DNA of 64,000 bases from Typha latifolia (lineage: Eukaryota > Streptophyta > Magnoliopsida > Poales > Typhaceae): the NCBI GenBank assembly GCA_019914945.1, contig CM034099.1, positions 7,502,001 to 7,566,000 of the forward strand, written 5' to 3'. Shown in pieces: positions 14,401 through 27,100 of the stretch. A program made the position numbers and the translations under genes. How positions within the stretch are numbered: position 1 is the stretch's first letter; every line of letters starts with the position of its first letter. Below the pieces are notes generated by a model, which worked only from the letters and a program-made list of their open reading frames with translations, was not told the DNA's origin and did not search any database.

Positions 14401-17400
14401 TTCTAGCGGTAGCTAGATGTAATAGCAACAACAATAATAATAATAACAACAATAATCATAACCACCAATAGAATTATATTTATGGATAGATGAAACAACA
14501 TATTAAATGCTTTCTCGTGTTTTCTGAGTAGAAAATTTTCATGCGTCGTCGATAAATTGATGCCGCTATAGTTAATCTTTCAGCAACACTTTCAATATCT
14601 TTGAATCGTTTACACAATATTATTCATGAGATTGTGCAACATAGTATTTACAAGTGTTTTTATTTTACTTTCACTCCCTAAAGTAGCATAATATCATCTA
14701 ATTCAAGTGGATGTACCTCACATGCATCAAAAAGTATTAAGAGGATAGGCCAAAAGATGCCTCACACTGAGTATGATGACATATAAAAGACCTCTTGGAC
14801 ACCATGTTTGGCTATTTCCCTCATATTTCCTCATAGAGATCGATGGATGGATCCAGTTGTATTTTAGACCCATCTCTCGGAAAATAATGCATTATTGTCT
14901 CCACCCCAATCGACATAACAATGGACAAGAGATTTGCTAGCTGTTGCTTGGATAGCTCTTTGGCATGAGGGTTTCATTCTTCTTCTTTTCTTTCCATCAA
15001 TCACCACAAACAATTTATAAAAGAAAATTAATGATTCTCATAGGAAAAATCAAACTTTAAATGTTCGAGAATTTCTCCAAATTTGCAATTTTAACTTCCT
15101 CATTAACATCAACTATAGAAACAATTATGAATGCTACTTGTAGTAAACTTTTCAGACATACATACGTGAAAAAAATCTCTTAACACCATTACTTAGTGAG
15201 CATCCAAAAGACTCATGTTAAAGATATGATATTTATTGTTGGTCTTCTATCTAATAACTTATATTTTTGAATCAATTGATTATCTAATATGGTATCAGAT
15301 ATCAGAGATTGAGCCGCATATCCCATTATTTATCATTTGTCCATATGCACTATCAGGGATTGCATGTTAGGGGATTGCGTTAACGGCATGACATATAGTA
15401 TTAATCTGTTATCTAACAACTTAAGCTTTAAGATCAACCAACTTTCTAATAGCTCTAAATTTTAAAGGTTATGCTATACACTTAACTTAATAGTCATTGT
15501 CACATCTGTTGAAGTATTACCTCGAGTATTCTGTTTTGCTAATTGGATAGTAAGTAGTATTCATGCACTTGTGTCCAGGCATGTAAACATATACTACACA
15601 TAAGATTACATGCATGGCACTAGTATGAAATATTCAATATATATATATCTACAAGGATAAATAAAATGTGAATAAGTTGCTAACCAGAAACATTTACATT
15701 GAGATCTTTTTAGTTAGTAGAGCTTAATTAAGAGGATATATCCATTGGCCCAGCTAGACTGTTTGTGGAATCACATATGGTACTATGTGAACCCTTGCGT
15801 GGCTGCAACCCCCTATTTTATTGGAGAAAGATGCTCTATTCCCTCTCTTCTCTCTTGCCTCATTCCATCAGAGCCATCTACAGAAGAGGTTATGGCTCCA
15901 CTGGCAATGTATTTGCCAGTCATGGCCATGCTAATTTGGCTGCATTGCATTTTTGAAAGACCTCTCGTGAGTCCTCCCCCTGTTCTCTGCTTGTTCTTTA
16001 GGATACCACAAAAGAAAGCTCTCCATACCCATGGGAAGACCAACTCTTTGTCCTCCTGTTGTTGCACGAGTGTTTTAGATTCAAAAGATTTTTTTCTTTT
16101 TACCCTGCTCCCGCTCCCCTTAATTTGGAGCTTTTCTATGGGGTTAGATCAGGAATATTAGTTCCTCAATATAATATATTGTGTCTTCTTAGAATACAAA
16201 AAGATAAAACCACTATCCTCTGCTTAGAAACCTAATAAAATGTCTTGAATCCAAAAGTGAGAGAAGTTTTAGAGTATAAAAGAATAAAATATCACTGTTC
16301 TCTAGCACCTGCTCGGATAGTCATTCTCGGTCTCTGAAGACGATATGTATCCGAATTGTAAGGTGCACATCAACGCAGGGTTGAGATGCTAGATCAACTG
16401 ATCTACTTTGTTGGTGCATGCAGGGCATTAGACAGTGCGTTGCGTCTAAAGATTAGGGAGGCGAATTGGTAGTGGTTAGACTCAAAGTAGGGATATAGAA
16501 GGCTTAACTAATTAAGTATTATAAAGTTCTAGGATTTAGATATGATAGACGGATGGCTAAAATCAAACGCAAACAATGGTGATATGTAGGTCAAGAAGCA
16601 AATTAATCCTCTCACTTTGTTGCAACTATTGCTTGTGTGAAATAGTACTAATAACTTTCTTTCTTTTTTATTGCTTGTAGTGTCATTATCATGTATAGTG
16701 TAGCTATTATTGTTAGCATAGTTGCTGCTACTAATACACACTGATAATTTTGTATCATTGCACAACTTAATAACACATACGTTTGGCAAAATAAAGTAAC
16801 ATAACCCGAGGTCTCTATAGATATTGCATTTTGAGTGCTCATTAGTGATTCATTTAGCACAGTCGAAGTGAATGAAGAATGTGACAAATTTCCCATGAAA
16901 GAAGATAGAGATAAAAGAGAGCATAATATATCCAAATCACATAATAAAGCTAGTCATAAATTTATATCTTGATCATTATGGTTGTCCAAATCACCATCTC
17001 TTTGAACTCCTAACTGGCAAAAGAGAAGTCAATTCATATAGTTATCAGATTTGAATTCTGTACAGTAAACTCCATGGTGATATATATAAATATATATAAT
17101 CCTCTTTTGGAGTTTCTTGTAACTAGTTTATGTTATCTAGAATGCATATGTAACATTCATTATCTTTCAGACAAATGGGCATTTAAATTATTATCCTCCA
17201 CCATTATGAACTGGTATTCAAGCTGTGCCCATCCATCCATCTGTTGCTCTTTGCAGTAGTGACATGAAAACTAACTACTCACAGATTCTAGCGATATACT
17301 ACCAAAGCTCACGTGAGGTTGGAGCATTGGAAAGTACATTCACATGCAATTGTGGCAATAGAAAACAAAGCCCAAGTAACTTAAAATACGGGAGAGGGAT

Positions 17401-17940
17401 AAGTATCCATGTTGTGCATTTTGGACGTAGCTACTATTTCTTTCAAATTTTATTTTATTTTATTTTACTTTATATATAATCCAACTTGCTAGATTGATAG
17501 AAATTACATCCTATTTGTTTCAATTTTATTTGATTTGATTACTATGAATACTTTCTGGCATCCTATCCTCATGTAATGATATATAAGCACGGGGACAGAT
17601 GGTAGATACTTAGACCCTACATACTAGAATAGAAAATAGAGAATAAAAATGAGTTGAGTTACGAGGTTTAAACCCTCACAACCTCATACCATATTAAATA
17701 ATGATTAAATTATTAGGTAATAGATTAAAAATATATCTTCGAGTAATTTTAGGTTAAGTCCAGCCCAGCTCAGCCCAGCCGGCCCAAGTAACGCATAGCT
17801 CGGCCCACAACCATAGCTTGCTTCTATTTTATTTTAATTTTAATTTTTTATTATTTTTATTTATTTTTTTCTTTTTGTTAAATGATGTTGCTTTCTTTCT
17901 TTCGGTCCACACTATGACTTTTTTGACCCGTTTCATTGGT
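10542..17940. other. Long AT-rich intergenic region between divergent genes
   Basis: No gene could be supported. Open frames such as 15745-16161 (138 aa) show no recognisable domain, and overlapping frames on both strands are equally open. Stretches near 11100-11690 with repeated TCTAGATTA-type words may be remnants of small inverted-repeat transposons. A TGGTATCAGA word at about 15292 resembles a copia primer-binding site but has no element around it. Confidence 0.5.
11395..11459. repeat. (TA)n microsatellite
   Basis: About 32 uninterrupted TA repeats. No linked gene. Confidence 0.97.
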
Positions 17941-18135
17941 AAGTAGAGCAGTCTAGCAGATCGTCTGGGATGCCGGAGATTGGTCAAGTTTGGGGGTTAT
18001 TTTGCAGCTCTTGATTGGCTACCTAGAGAGTTCCTACACACGGGAATGCACCGGATCAGGAGATGGAAGATTCCAACTTTTTCTTTTTCTTTTTCTTACT
18101 CCTTGGCCCCGGTACACGACGAGGAGGAGGAGGCC

Positions 18136-21100
18136 ATGGAGATGGAGGAGGACGCCACCTTCCCCTCGGCTGATCGGATCCCGATCGACTACACGATCAC
18201 CAAATCCTCCCTCGCCCTCACCGGATGCGATCTGACGGTCCACGACGCGCGCGGCGAACTGCTCTACCGGATCGACGGCCGAGGTAGCGGCTCCTCGAGC
18301 CGCCGCGTCCGAACCCTCTTCGACGCTGCAGGCGATCCCTTGATCACCATCGTCCATAACAAAGTAATCTCCTTTTTTTAATTCTAGGAAGATTTCCTCG
18401 TCAATTAATTAGCTTCTTGTTTGTCTATTTTATTAAATTAATTTTCATTCAACACCCTACCTTTTGACGTTTTCACATCCAAGTTTTTAATATCTGGGAT
18501 AAGTTGAAATCCGGCTAATCTAGGGGGTAAACTGTAAATTTCATATAATCTTAGGCTATTGCGCCTTCTTCTAGCGATCTGTAAAGGAACTTACTTTCTC
18601 TAAGCCATCATCAATGTGGATTTATTATTAAATGATCAGTTGCTTTAGCTAATATCTAAGTAGTATATGAGAATTCGACAAATTAATAAAGAAAAAAAAA
18701 GACAGTATGATGCCCTTAAATATTTGAAAATACATAGTAATGTGAACATATGATCATAATAACGTCATGACTATTGAAGTTTGACTTGAATCAAGAAAAT
18801 TGTTCAAATGGGATTGGATCCGTTCGAACAGGTTTGCTGCAGAATGCTAGTGTTCCAGATTCATATTCCGGCGTTGGAATGATTTTCGGATATTCAATAA
18901 CCCGAGAGTTTGGAAGGTCCAGTGTTTGAAGTTTGTTCCAACGGGTTTTTGATGGGGTGCGAGCGTTCGAACTCTATCTACCTGTTTAAATGGACATGGA
19001 TTTTTCTCCTCTAAGTCATTTCTATAAATAAATTAATTGAAGTTTTAGGGCATGTAAGCATGGGAAAAATCTGAGAGGAAGAAAATCCATTATATTGGGA
19101 GAGGTTGGAGTGAGGAAACTCTTGTAATTGGATCTTCATTAGTGGATTGAAGCTTAGTACTGCCATAACTATAGGCACATTATTGAACCATATAAATATG
19201 ATACGTGTATGTAAGTGCATGCATGCACCTATATAACTTTCTTGGCCACTTACTATCATGGAGCCATTACATGTTCCATATTTACCTTATTTTTAGTAGC
19301 TTGCTTACCAAGTCTTATTACTCTAGTTGGTGTGTTTAGATCTGTGTAACTCCTTCCCGAGTAATAGGAATAGGTGGGTAGTGCTAGTAGTGCTGCATGA
19401 GGTGTAACGTCCATATCCGTTATAATAGGATCATGCACATAACCATCTTTATTTCTTTATTTAAAGAATCCCTTATGTAACTGTGGGGAAAAAAGGATTG
19501 TTTAGTCAGACTTGGAGATCTAGTTTCTCTCTAATGAAGCTATCTTCTATCTCTTTCTATTTTTAGTTTCATTTTTTTAAGGCAACTAGTCACCACGGGT
19601 TGAAAGACTCAAACAGTTCGAAGTTGCTACAATTCGATGATTCTGATCATAACAAAATCTCGTCTCTCTCATTTTATTCTTTGTGGATTGCTTATATTAT
19701 TCTACTATTAGTATTGCATTTGTGATTTTTCCCAATTTGGAATAGCTTTATGCATTGCTATTCTTTTGCATCTTGTTGTGTGTGGTTGGGGATCGCTTTC
19801 GCTGCCCTTCACCTTTTAAATTATTTCATGACAAGTGGTATCAGAGCCAAAAGTTCAAACTTAGGCTATTGGATTCAGGGATAGCATTGGACTTGGTGAA
19901 TTTAAGTTTGCAAAATGTCAAAATTATCCAGATCAAGGAAAATTGTGTCAAATGCAAAATTTGAGGTAGAAAAATTTGATGGCACAAACAATTTTAAAAT
20001 GTAGCAATGTGAAGTAATGAACATCTTCTTTCAACAAAAATTGGACACTACATTGGAGTAGAAACTTGATAAAATAATGAAAAAGGAATAATTGAAGATA
20101 AACCGGTAAGTTTGCAGCAATTCGGCTTTTTTTGCAAAATATCAAAAGTATTTTGTAGTGAAGAGGAACTAAACAAAGAACTTGTGTAAGGAATTGGAGG
20201 ACAAATTCATGACCAGGAGTATTGAGAACCGGCTCTACTTGGAAGAATAAGAGTTCCGATTTCAATACAAGATTGAAACACTTATAGTCGAGCATTTGAA
20301 TTTCTTCAACACACTATTTATTGATTTACAAATTTTGGATGTTGAGATATTAGATGAAGATAAGGCGTTGGTGCTACTGAGTTCATTGTTGGACACCTAT
20401 GATCACCTCACTATCATTTTACAATATGGAAAGGATTTCATCCACTACAATAATGTTACAAATGTACTGATTAACAATGAGTATCGAAAATTGGACAAGC
20501 AAACTACTCATGAGTCATTATTGTATGTTTTGATAATGGGGTAGATTGAAGAACCAAAATTTGTTAAGAGGCAAATTTTATTTGAAAACACGAGATACAT
20601 AATAAGATAGAAAAATACTTGCTAAGGACCAATTTTCCTATTGTCACAATAAAGGGCATTGGAAAATGGATTGCCCCAAAAGGTTAATGTGACACATTCA
20701 GGATGATGAGGATTCAGAGAGTGTATTGATTGGCTTAGCTCTTGCATGTGATGCAAATGAATGGATTTTGGATTCTGGATGCACTTATTATATATGTCCT
20801 AATCGGAATTGGTTTGATTTTTTGCTTTTGAGAAAACTTCGGGTGGAGTTGTGTTCATGGAGTGTATTGATTAGTTCAACTCTAATGGATTTTGGATTCT
20901 GAATGCACTTATCATTTGTGTCATAATTGGAATTGGTTTGGTTTTTCATTTTTGAGAAAGCTTCTAGTGGAGTTGTGTTCATGGAGTGTATTGATTGGTT
21001 CAGCTTTTGCATGTGATACAGATAAATAGATTTTGGATTATGAATGCACTTATCATATGTGTCCTAACTGGAATTGGTTTGTTTATTATACTTTTGAGAA

Positions 21101-24100
21101 AATTTCTGGTGGAGTTGTGTTCATGGGCAATAACAACCAATGTCAAGTTTAAGGTATTGGCACCATCCATCTAAAGCTTCATGCTGGATCCGTGAAGGAG
21201 CTGACAAAAGTTCGATACATACTTGAATTGAAGAAAAACCTCATCTCACTTGATGTTTTGGAATCGAAGAGCTTCACTATTATATTAAAAGGTGGAGCAT
21301 CGAAGGTTTCTTTGGGAGCCCTTATTATAATAAAGAGTATAAAAAGGAAAGACTTATACTTCTTGTATGGCTCAATAGATGATATAGGTAGTGTAGCTAC
21401 TGCTTTATCAAGTGATGTAGTGAACACTAGTAAATTGTGGCATATGAGGTTGGCATATCCAAGAGAGAAAGCATTGCAAGATTTGGCTAGCCAAGGATTG
21501 ATAAAGGATGTGTTTAGTCTTAAGTTAGAATTTTGCAAACATTGTGTTATGGGCAAGCAAACTAGGGTCAAGTTTGCTACTAGAGTGCATTGAATTAAGG
21601 GCACTTTAGACTATATTCACATGGATGTTTCGGGGCCCACTAGGACTGCTTCCTTAGGTGGAAAGTATAGGTTTGCGACCTTCGTAAATGACTACTCAAA
21701 AAGGTTTTGGGTATATACTATGCACCATAAGCATGAAGTGCTAGAACTATTTTAGAATTGGAAGAAGATGATTGAAAATTAGACTGGCAAGATGATCAAG
21801 AAGCTCAAATCAAATAGTGGTGATGAATGCACATCAAATTCTTTTTATGAAACTATGTCAAGCTGAAGGAATAGAGTGACACTTTACTATTAGAGAGAAA
21901 CATCAACAAAATAGTATGGCAGAGCGCTTGAACCATACCCTACTGGAGAAGGTATGGTGTATATATCCAATGCTGGCTAGGTAAGAAGTTTCTTGCTGAG
22001 ACAGTGGCCTATGCATGCCATCTTATCAACTGTTTACATTTTCCTGTTAACAATAGGAAGAGCTCATTAGAGGTATCGTCTACAAACCTATTTCAAATTA
22101 TAATTCCTTACACATTCTTTGTTGTCTGGCATATTACCATGTCAGGGAAAGCAATTGGATTTGAGAGCTAAGAATGATATCTTCTTGGGCTTTAGCACAT
22201 GTGTGAAAGGATTTTGTATTTGGAGACCGGATTGAGGAAGATGATTATTAGCAGGGACATCACATTTGATGAGTCATCAATGTTGGAGTAGAGTCAGAAG
22301 GAGGATTATCCGGATGATAGCAGCGCTAGAGAGGTTCTATGACAAGTGGAGTTTGAAACAGATAATAGTCTGGTAAGGAATACCTCTTTAGATGAGGTTA
22401 GTGAAGAAAAAGACTCAAGTTTGCAGAAGGGTGATACCTTAGAGCAGGAAATAGATGAGCAAGACCCCATAGTAATTAGATGTCCAAAGAGAGATTAGAA
22501 TGTCAACATGCTATTTTGATACGCTGGTTTATGCACTTCCGGTAATTAATGAAGATTCTCCCACTACATTCAGAAGCCATGAGGAACACTGGAAGTGCAG
22601 ATTAGAAGGTGACTGAATTAATGAAATGCAATCTCTCGATTACATTAGGACTTGGGACTTTGTATAGCTTCTTAAAAGAAAGAAAGCAATGGGATGCAAA
22701 TGGGTATATACCAAAAATGAGGATTCTCAATCAAAAAGCGATGTCAGATATAAAGCTAGATTTGTGGCAAAGGGATATACACAGAAGAAAAAAATTGACT
22801 CTAATGAAGTGTTTTCTCCAGTCATGAAATATTTGTCCATTCTTTACTAGCTTTGATTGCCCAGTTTGATCTTGAATTAACTCAGACGGATGTGAAAATC
22901 ACTTTCTTGCATGGTGATTTGGAGGAGGATATTTATATATCCCAGCCAGAAGGATTCAAAGTTAGTGGAAGGAGAATATGGTTTGCAAATTGAATAAGTC
23001 CTTATATCCTAAAACATTCTCCAAGGCAATGGCATAAACGTTTTGATCATTTTATACGGAAGCAAAATTATAAGAGAAGTCGCTATGATAATTGTATTTA
23101 TTTTAGAAAGCTTTAAAATGGATTCTTTATCTATTTACTCTTATATGTAGATAACATGCTTCTAGTATCGAAAAACAAGGTGAAGATTGATAAATTGAAG
23201 CATCAATTGCATAAAGAATTTGAAACGAATCTTGGAAAAGCTAAAAAGATACCTAGCATAAAAATTAGAAGAGATCAAAGAAAGGGGACAATATGCTTGT
23301 GACACAGGAGCAGTATTTAAAGAAAAGACTTTAGTGGTTTAGCATTGACAGTAAGATGAAACTAGTTAGTGCGTCATTGGCACGTCACTTTGGACTTAGT
23401 GCAGCCATGTCACCGAGTACAGATGTCGAGAAGGATTTTATGATCAAGGTACCATATGCGAGCGCAATTGAAAGCCTGATGTACGCAATGATGTGTACTA
23501 GACCAGATATCTCACAAGCCATTAGTATTGTTAGTAGATATATGCATGCTCCAAAAATAAGGCATTAATAGGCTGTAAAATGAATCTTGAGATATATTCA
23601 TGGTATTTTGAAAATTGGACTAAAATTTGCAAAAGATGATAAAAACTTGGTGTACATTTTGTTAGGTATGTGGATTAGGACTATGTGAATGATTTAGACA
23701 AACGAAGATCTACTATTGGATATGTATTCACACTTGCTAGAGGACCGGTGTGTTGGAGGTCTACCTTACAGTCGACGGTTGCTCTATCTACTATAGAGGT
23801 AGAGCATATGGCAGTGACAAATACTATAAAAGACGCTATCTTGTTGATAGGTTTGATAAATGACTTGGGTGTATTTCAAGAACAGGTGAAAGTACATTAT
23901 GATAGCCAAAGTGCAATTTGCTCTATCTACTATAGAACCAGTTCTTTATACTAAAAAAAAGCACATCGTTGTCCGATTTTTATTTTATGAGAAATTTTTT
24001 GGTGAAGGAGATATTTCTCTTTGCAAGATTGGCATTGCATATAATGCTGCAGATATGTTAACAAAAGTGGTGACAAGGGTCAAGTTCCAACTGTTTGGAC

Positions 24101-27100
24101 TTGATTAATATCGCACTTCTTTGATTCATTTGTTTTGGTGTCTTAGGACGCAAACTTGCAAGCAGTGCATTTTGAAAAATTTCAATCACTTTGTAGTGGT
24201 GTAGAGAGATTTGTTTGAAGTCTTGGAGTTCTCGCCAAGATGGAGAATTCGTTCGAATGAGTTTGCTGCAGATTGCTAGTTATCTGGATTCATGTTCCAG
24301 CATTCGAAAGATCTCACCTCTATTCGAACAAGATGGAGAATTCGTTCGAATGAGTTGGATGCATTAGAACGACTTTCAGACATTCGATAACCCGAGAATT
24401 TGGAATAAGTCGGTATTCAAAGTTTGTTCAAATGGATTTCCATTGGAGCACAGGCATTCAAACGCCATCAATTCGTTCGAACGGACCGTTGATTTCTTCT
24501 TTCTCTTTTTAAGTCATGCCTATAAATAGACTAATGAGATTTTAAGCCATGCAACAACCCATAATTTCAAAAATAAATATAGAAATAAGAAATTTGAGAT
24601 AATTATTTAGATAATGAGATATTTATTTTAATCCTTAATACTTTAGGATTTGGATTAAATTAAATTAATATTCATATTATGTATATAATTAAGAAAGAGA
24701 TTAGAATTCCTATCCTATTTGGACTCTTATATCTTTGATCTATAAAAGGGAGGCTTACAAAAAGGAAAAGAAAAATCTAAACAAAAGTTTTTAGCGGCAG
24801 GACTATATTAGTGCTACAGGTGTGAGAAAAAACCTAGGTTTTATAGGGTAACACTAAAGCAATACTAGAGTACCAAGATGAGGAGGCTGTCATCTCCTAC
24901 TTCCTCATCGAATCCCTACCTTGATGGAGCTACCATTGTCGGAATCGATCTTCGGGTAGTCACCGGAGTAAGTGAATAACACCAGACAAATCGCATGTGA
25001 AGAGTTTTTTTTTTACTTCGGTTATCGAATTGATCCATTCCATATAGACCTTAGGTGAGTGAATTCAATCACATAATTATCGACTCATATTATACTCCAT
25101 ACATTATCATCTTTTTATATTTAGTGTCACTCTACTTCGTGCAATACTTTAGTTCATGAAATATTGATCCTCATACATTACTATTCTTCATGCAAATAGT
25201 AAAATATTGACTAAGAGTTTGTAGGACTTTGAGAACAAGCACAAGGGAGATATTCTTCGTGCAAATAGTGAAATATTGACTAAAGATTTGTAGGACTTTG
25301 AGAATAGATGCATGCTAGATATTTTTCGTGTATCTCCCTATGAAGACTCAAGTCTACCTTAAAGTCCACATGATAGATTTATTTTTGATCGATACATAAT
25401 TCGTCTAGGTGATTCTGTCGCAGTTAGATTACAGTTTCAGACTAGAGCAAAAATCTTCTTGAGGTGACTCTAATCTTTTTCCATGATTAGTGAAAAAGAT
25501 AGGTTGTGTTTATCACACAGTGACACCTCCTTATGACTAATTAAATCAACTATGAGGAAAAGATTCGAGTGCCATCTCAAGGTGACTTCTGGTTGGTGTG
25601 GATCCACTGGCATAGACCCAAGTTGGGAAGTGGGCACTGTTAAGATTGAGGAGGTTTGCATAATAAAATAGAGCATGATATTAAGTTGCTAATTACATCT
25701 TTTATGGCTTATACTTAGTATTCATATTATGATATTACTGGCTATTATTATTAATCATTGAGCTTTATTAATATTTTATATTAGATAAAATATAATTTTC
25801 TAACATTTGGGTAGATTCACCCACTGAGCTAAAGTTGTTAGCTCATTAAACTATTTTAATATTTCAAATACTGGTAAGCATAGCGAATGAACATGGACAC
25901 CAAGACTCTATCTCTACTTAGGATATTGGCTCTCACATTTTAAAATATAGTAGTGATTCTTAGTTTAAAATTGAAAAGCTAAATGTTGCCTTAGTAATGT
26001 TTGGAAGACATTGATTTTATAATTTAAATATTTCATGTCTTTGAAGGTTTTTGAATTGGAGTTATTAAATAAAATTTGAATTTCATTATATTATGGATAA
26101 TTAGTTTAAGCTTCGTGTATCACAAGTCTATTGAGATATATGGCCGGTCATAATTTCTATTTCGAGTCATGACAGAGCATATAAGCATGGGAAAAACTTG
26201 AGAGGAAGAAAATCCATAATATTAGGAGAGATTGGAGTGAGGAAACTCTTGTATTTGGATCTTCATTAATGAATTGAAGCTTCGTACTGCCCGTGAATGT
26301 AGGCACATCACTGGACTATGTAAATCTCGTCTCTTTCGTTATCTTTTTTGTGGATTGCTTATATCAGGTGTTGTTGTTCGTGGTTTCATTCATTGTAGAT
26401 ATTATTCTACTATTAGTATCACATTGGTGATTTTCTCAATTTGGAATAGCTTTATCCATTGCTATTCTATTACATTTTGTTGTGGGTGATTGGTAGGGCT
26501 ATCAAAATAAACAAGCGGCTCGGGCTCGGCTCGGCTAAAGCTCAAGTTCGACTTGGCTCAGTTAGAGATGAGCCGAGCCCGAGTCATCGAAACCGGCTCA
26601 AAATTAATATCTACCTAAGCCTGAGCTAGACCCAGCTCGCTCAGGCTCGGCTTGATAGGCTCAGTATAAAAGGGTTTTTATAAAACCCTATACCCAAATC
26701 CCTAGCCCGCCTCCTTCTCCTTCGACATCGGTGCTCATGAGCTCGTCTTCCTAAAGCTGCCACGGTGCTGGCCGCCTCGTCCTCCTTCGGCACCCATGCC
26801 CATGAGCTTATTCTTCTCAAGCTGCTGCGGTGCCGGCTACCTTGTCCTCCTTCGCCAAGCTCGAGGGAGATTCCGACGACGAAGGCAGCGTTGATCGGGC
26901 CACGGCAACAACGATGAGGATGCAAGAGCTCCTCTATCCACCAGTCAAGATGGATTCGTTCTGGAACTGACTCGCTGTCAAGGTGACAATGGCAATATAG
27001 GAGGGGATAAGGGCAATCGAATCGGTGTTCTAGAGGATGGTGATGCATGATGCTCGGCTTGGGCTTGATTTGGCTCGATCTAGCTCGTTTTGACTCGACT

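Noticed and set aside
15290..15320. TGGTATCAGA followed by TTGAGCCGC, resembling a copia primer-binding site and part of miR171
   Set aside because: Neither match is complete: no LTR or coding remnants nearby and only about 11 bases agree with miR171; no hairpin seen.
15745..16161. 138-codon open frame in the long intergenic region, with overlapping frames on both strands
   Set aside because: No domain, no supporting neighbour, and three overlapping frames equally open; treated as chance.
17980..18135. Upstream in-frame extension of the LOR gene
   Set aside because: The 52 extra residues look like translated leader (poly-pyrimidine coding for FSFSFSYS), and the family usually starts near the ATG at 18136.
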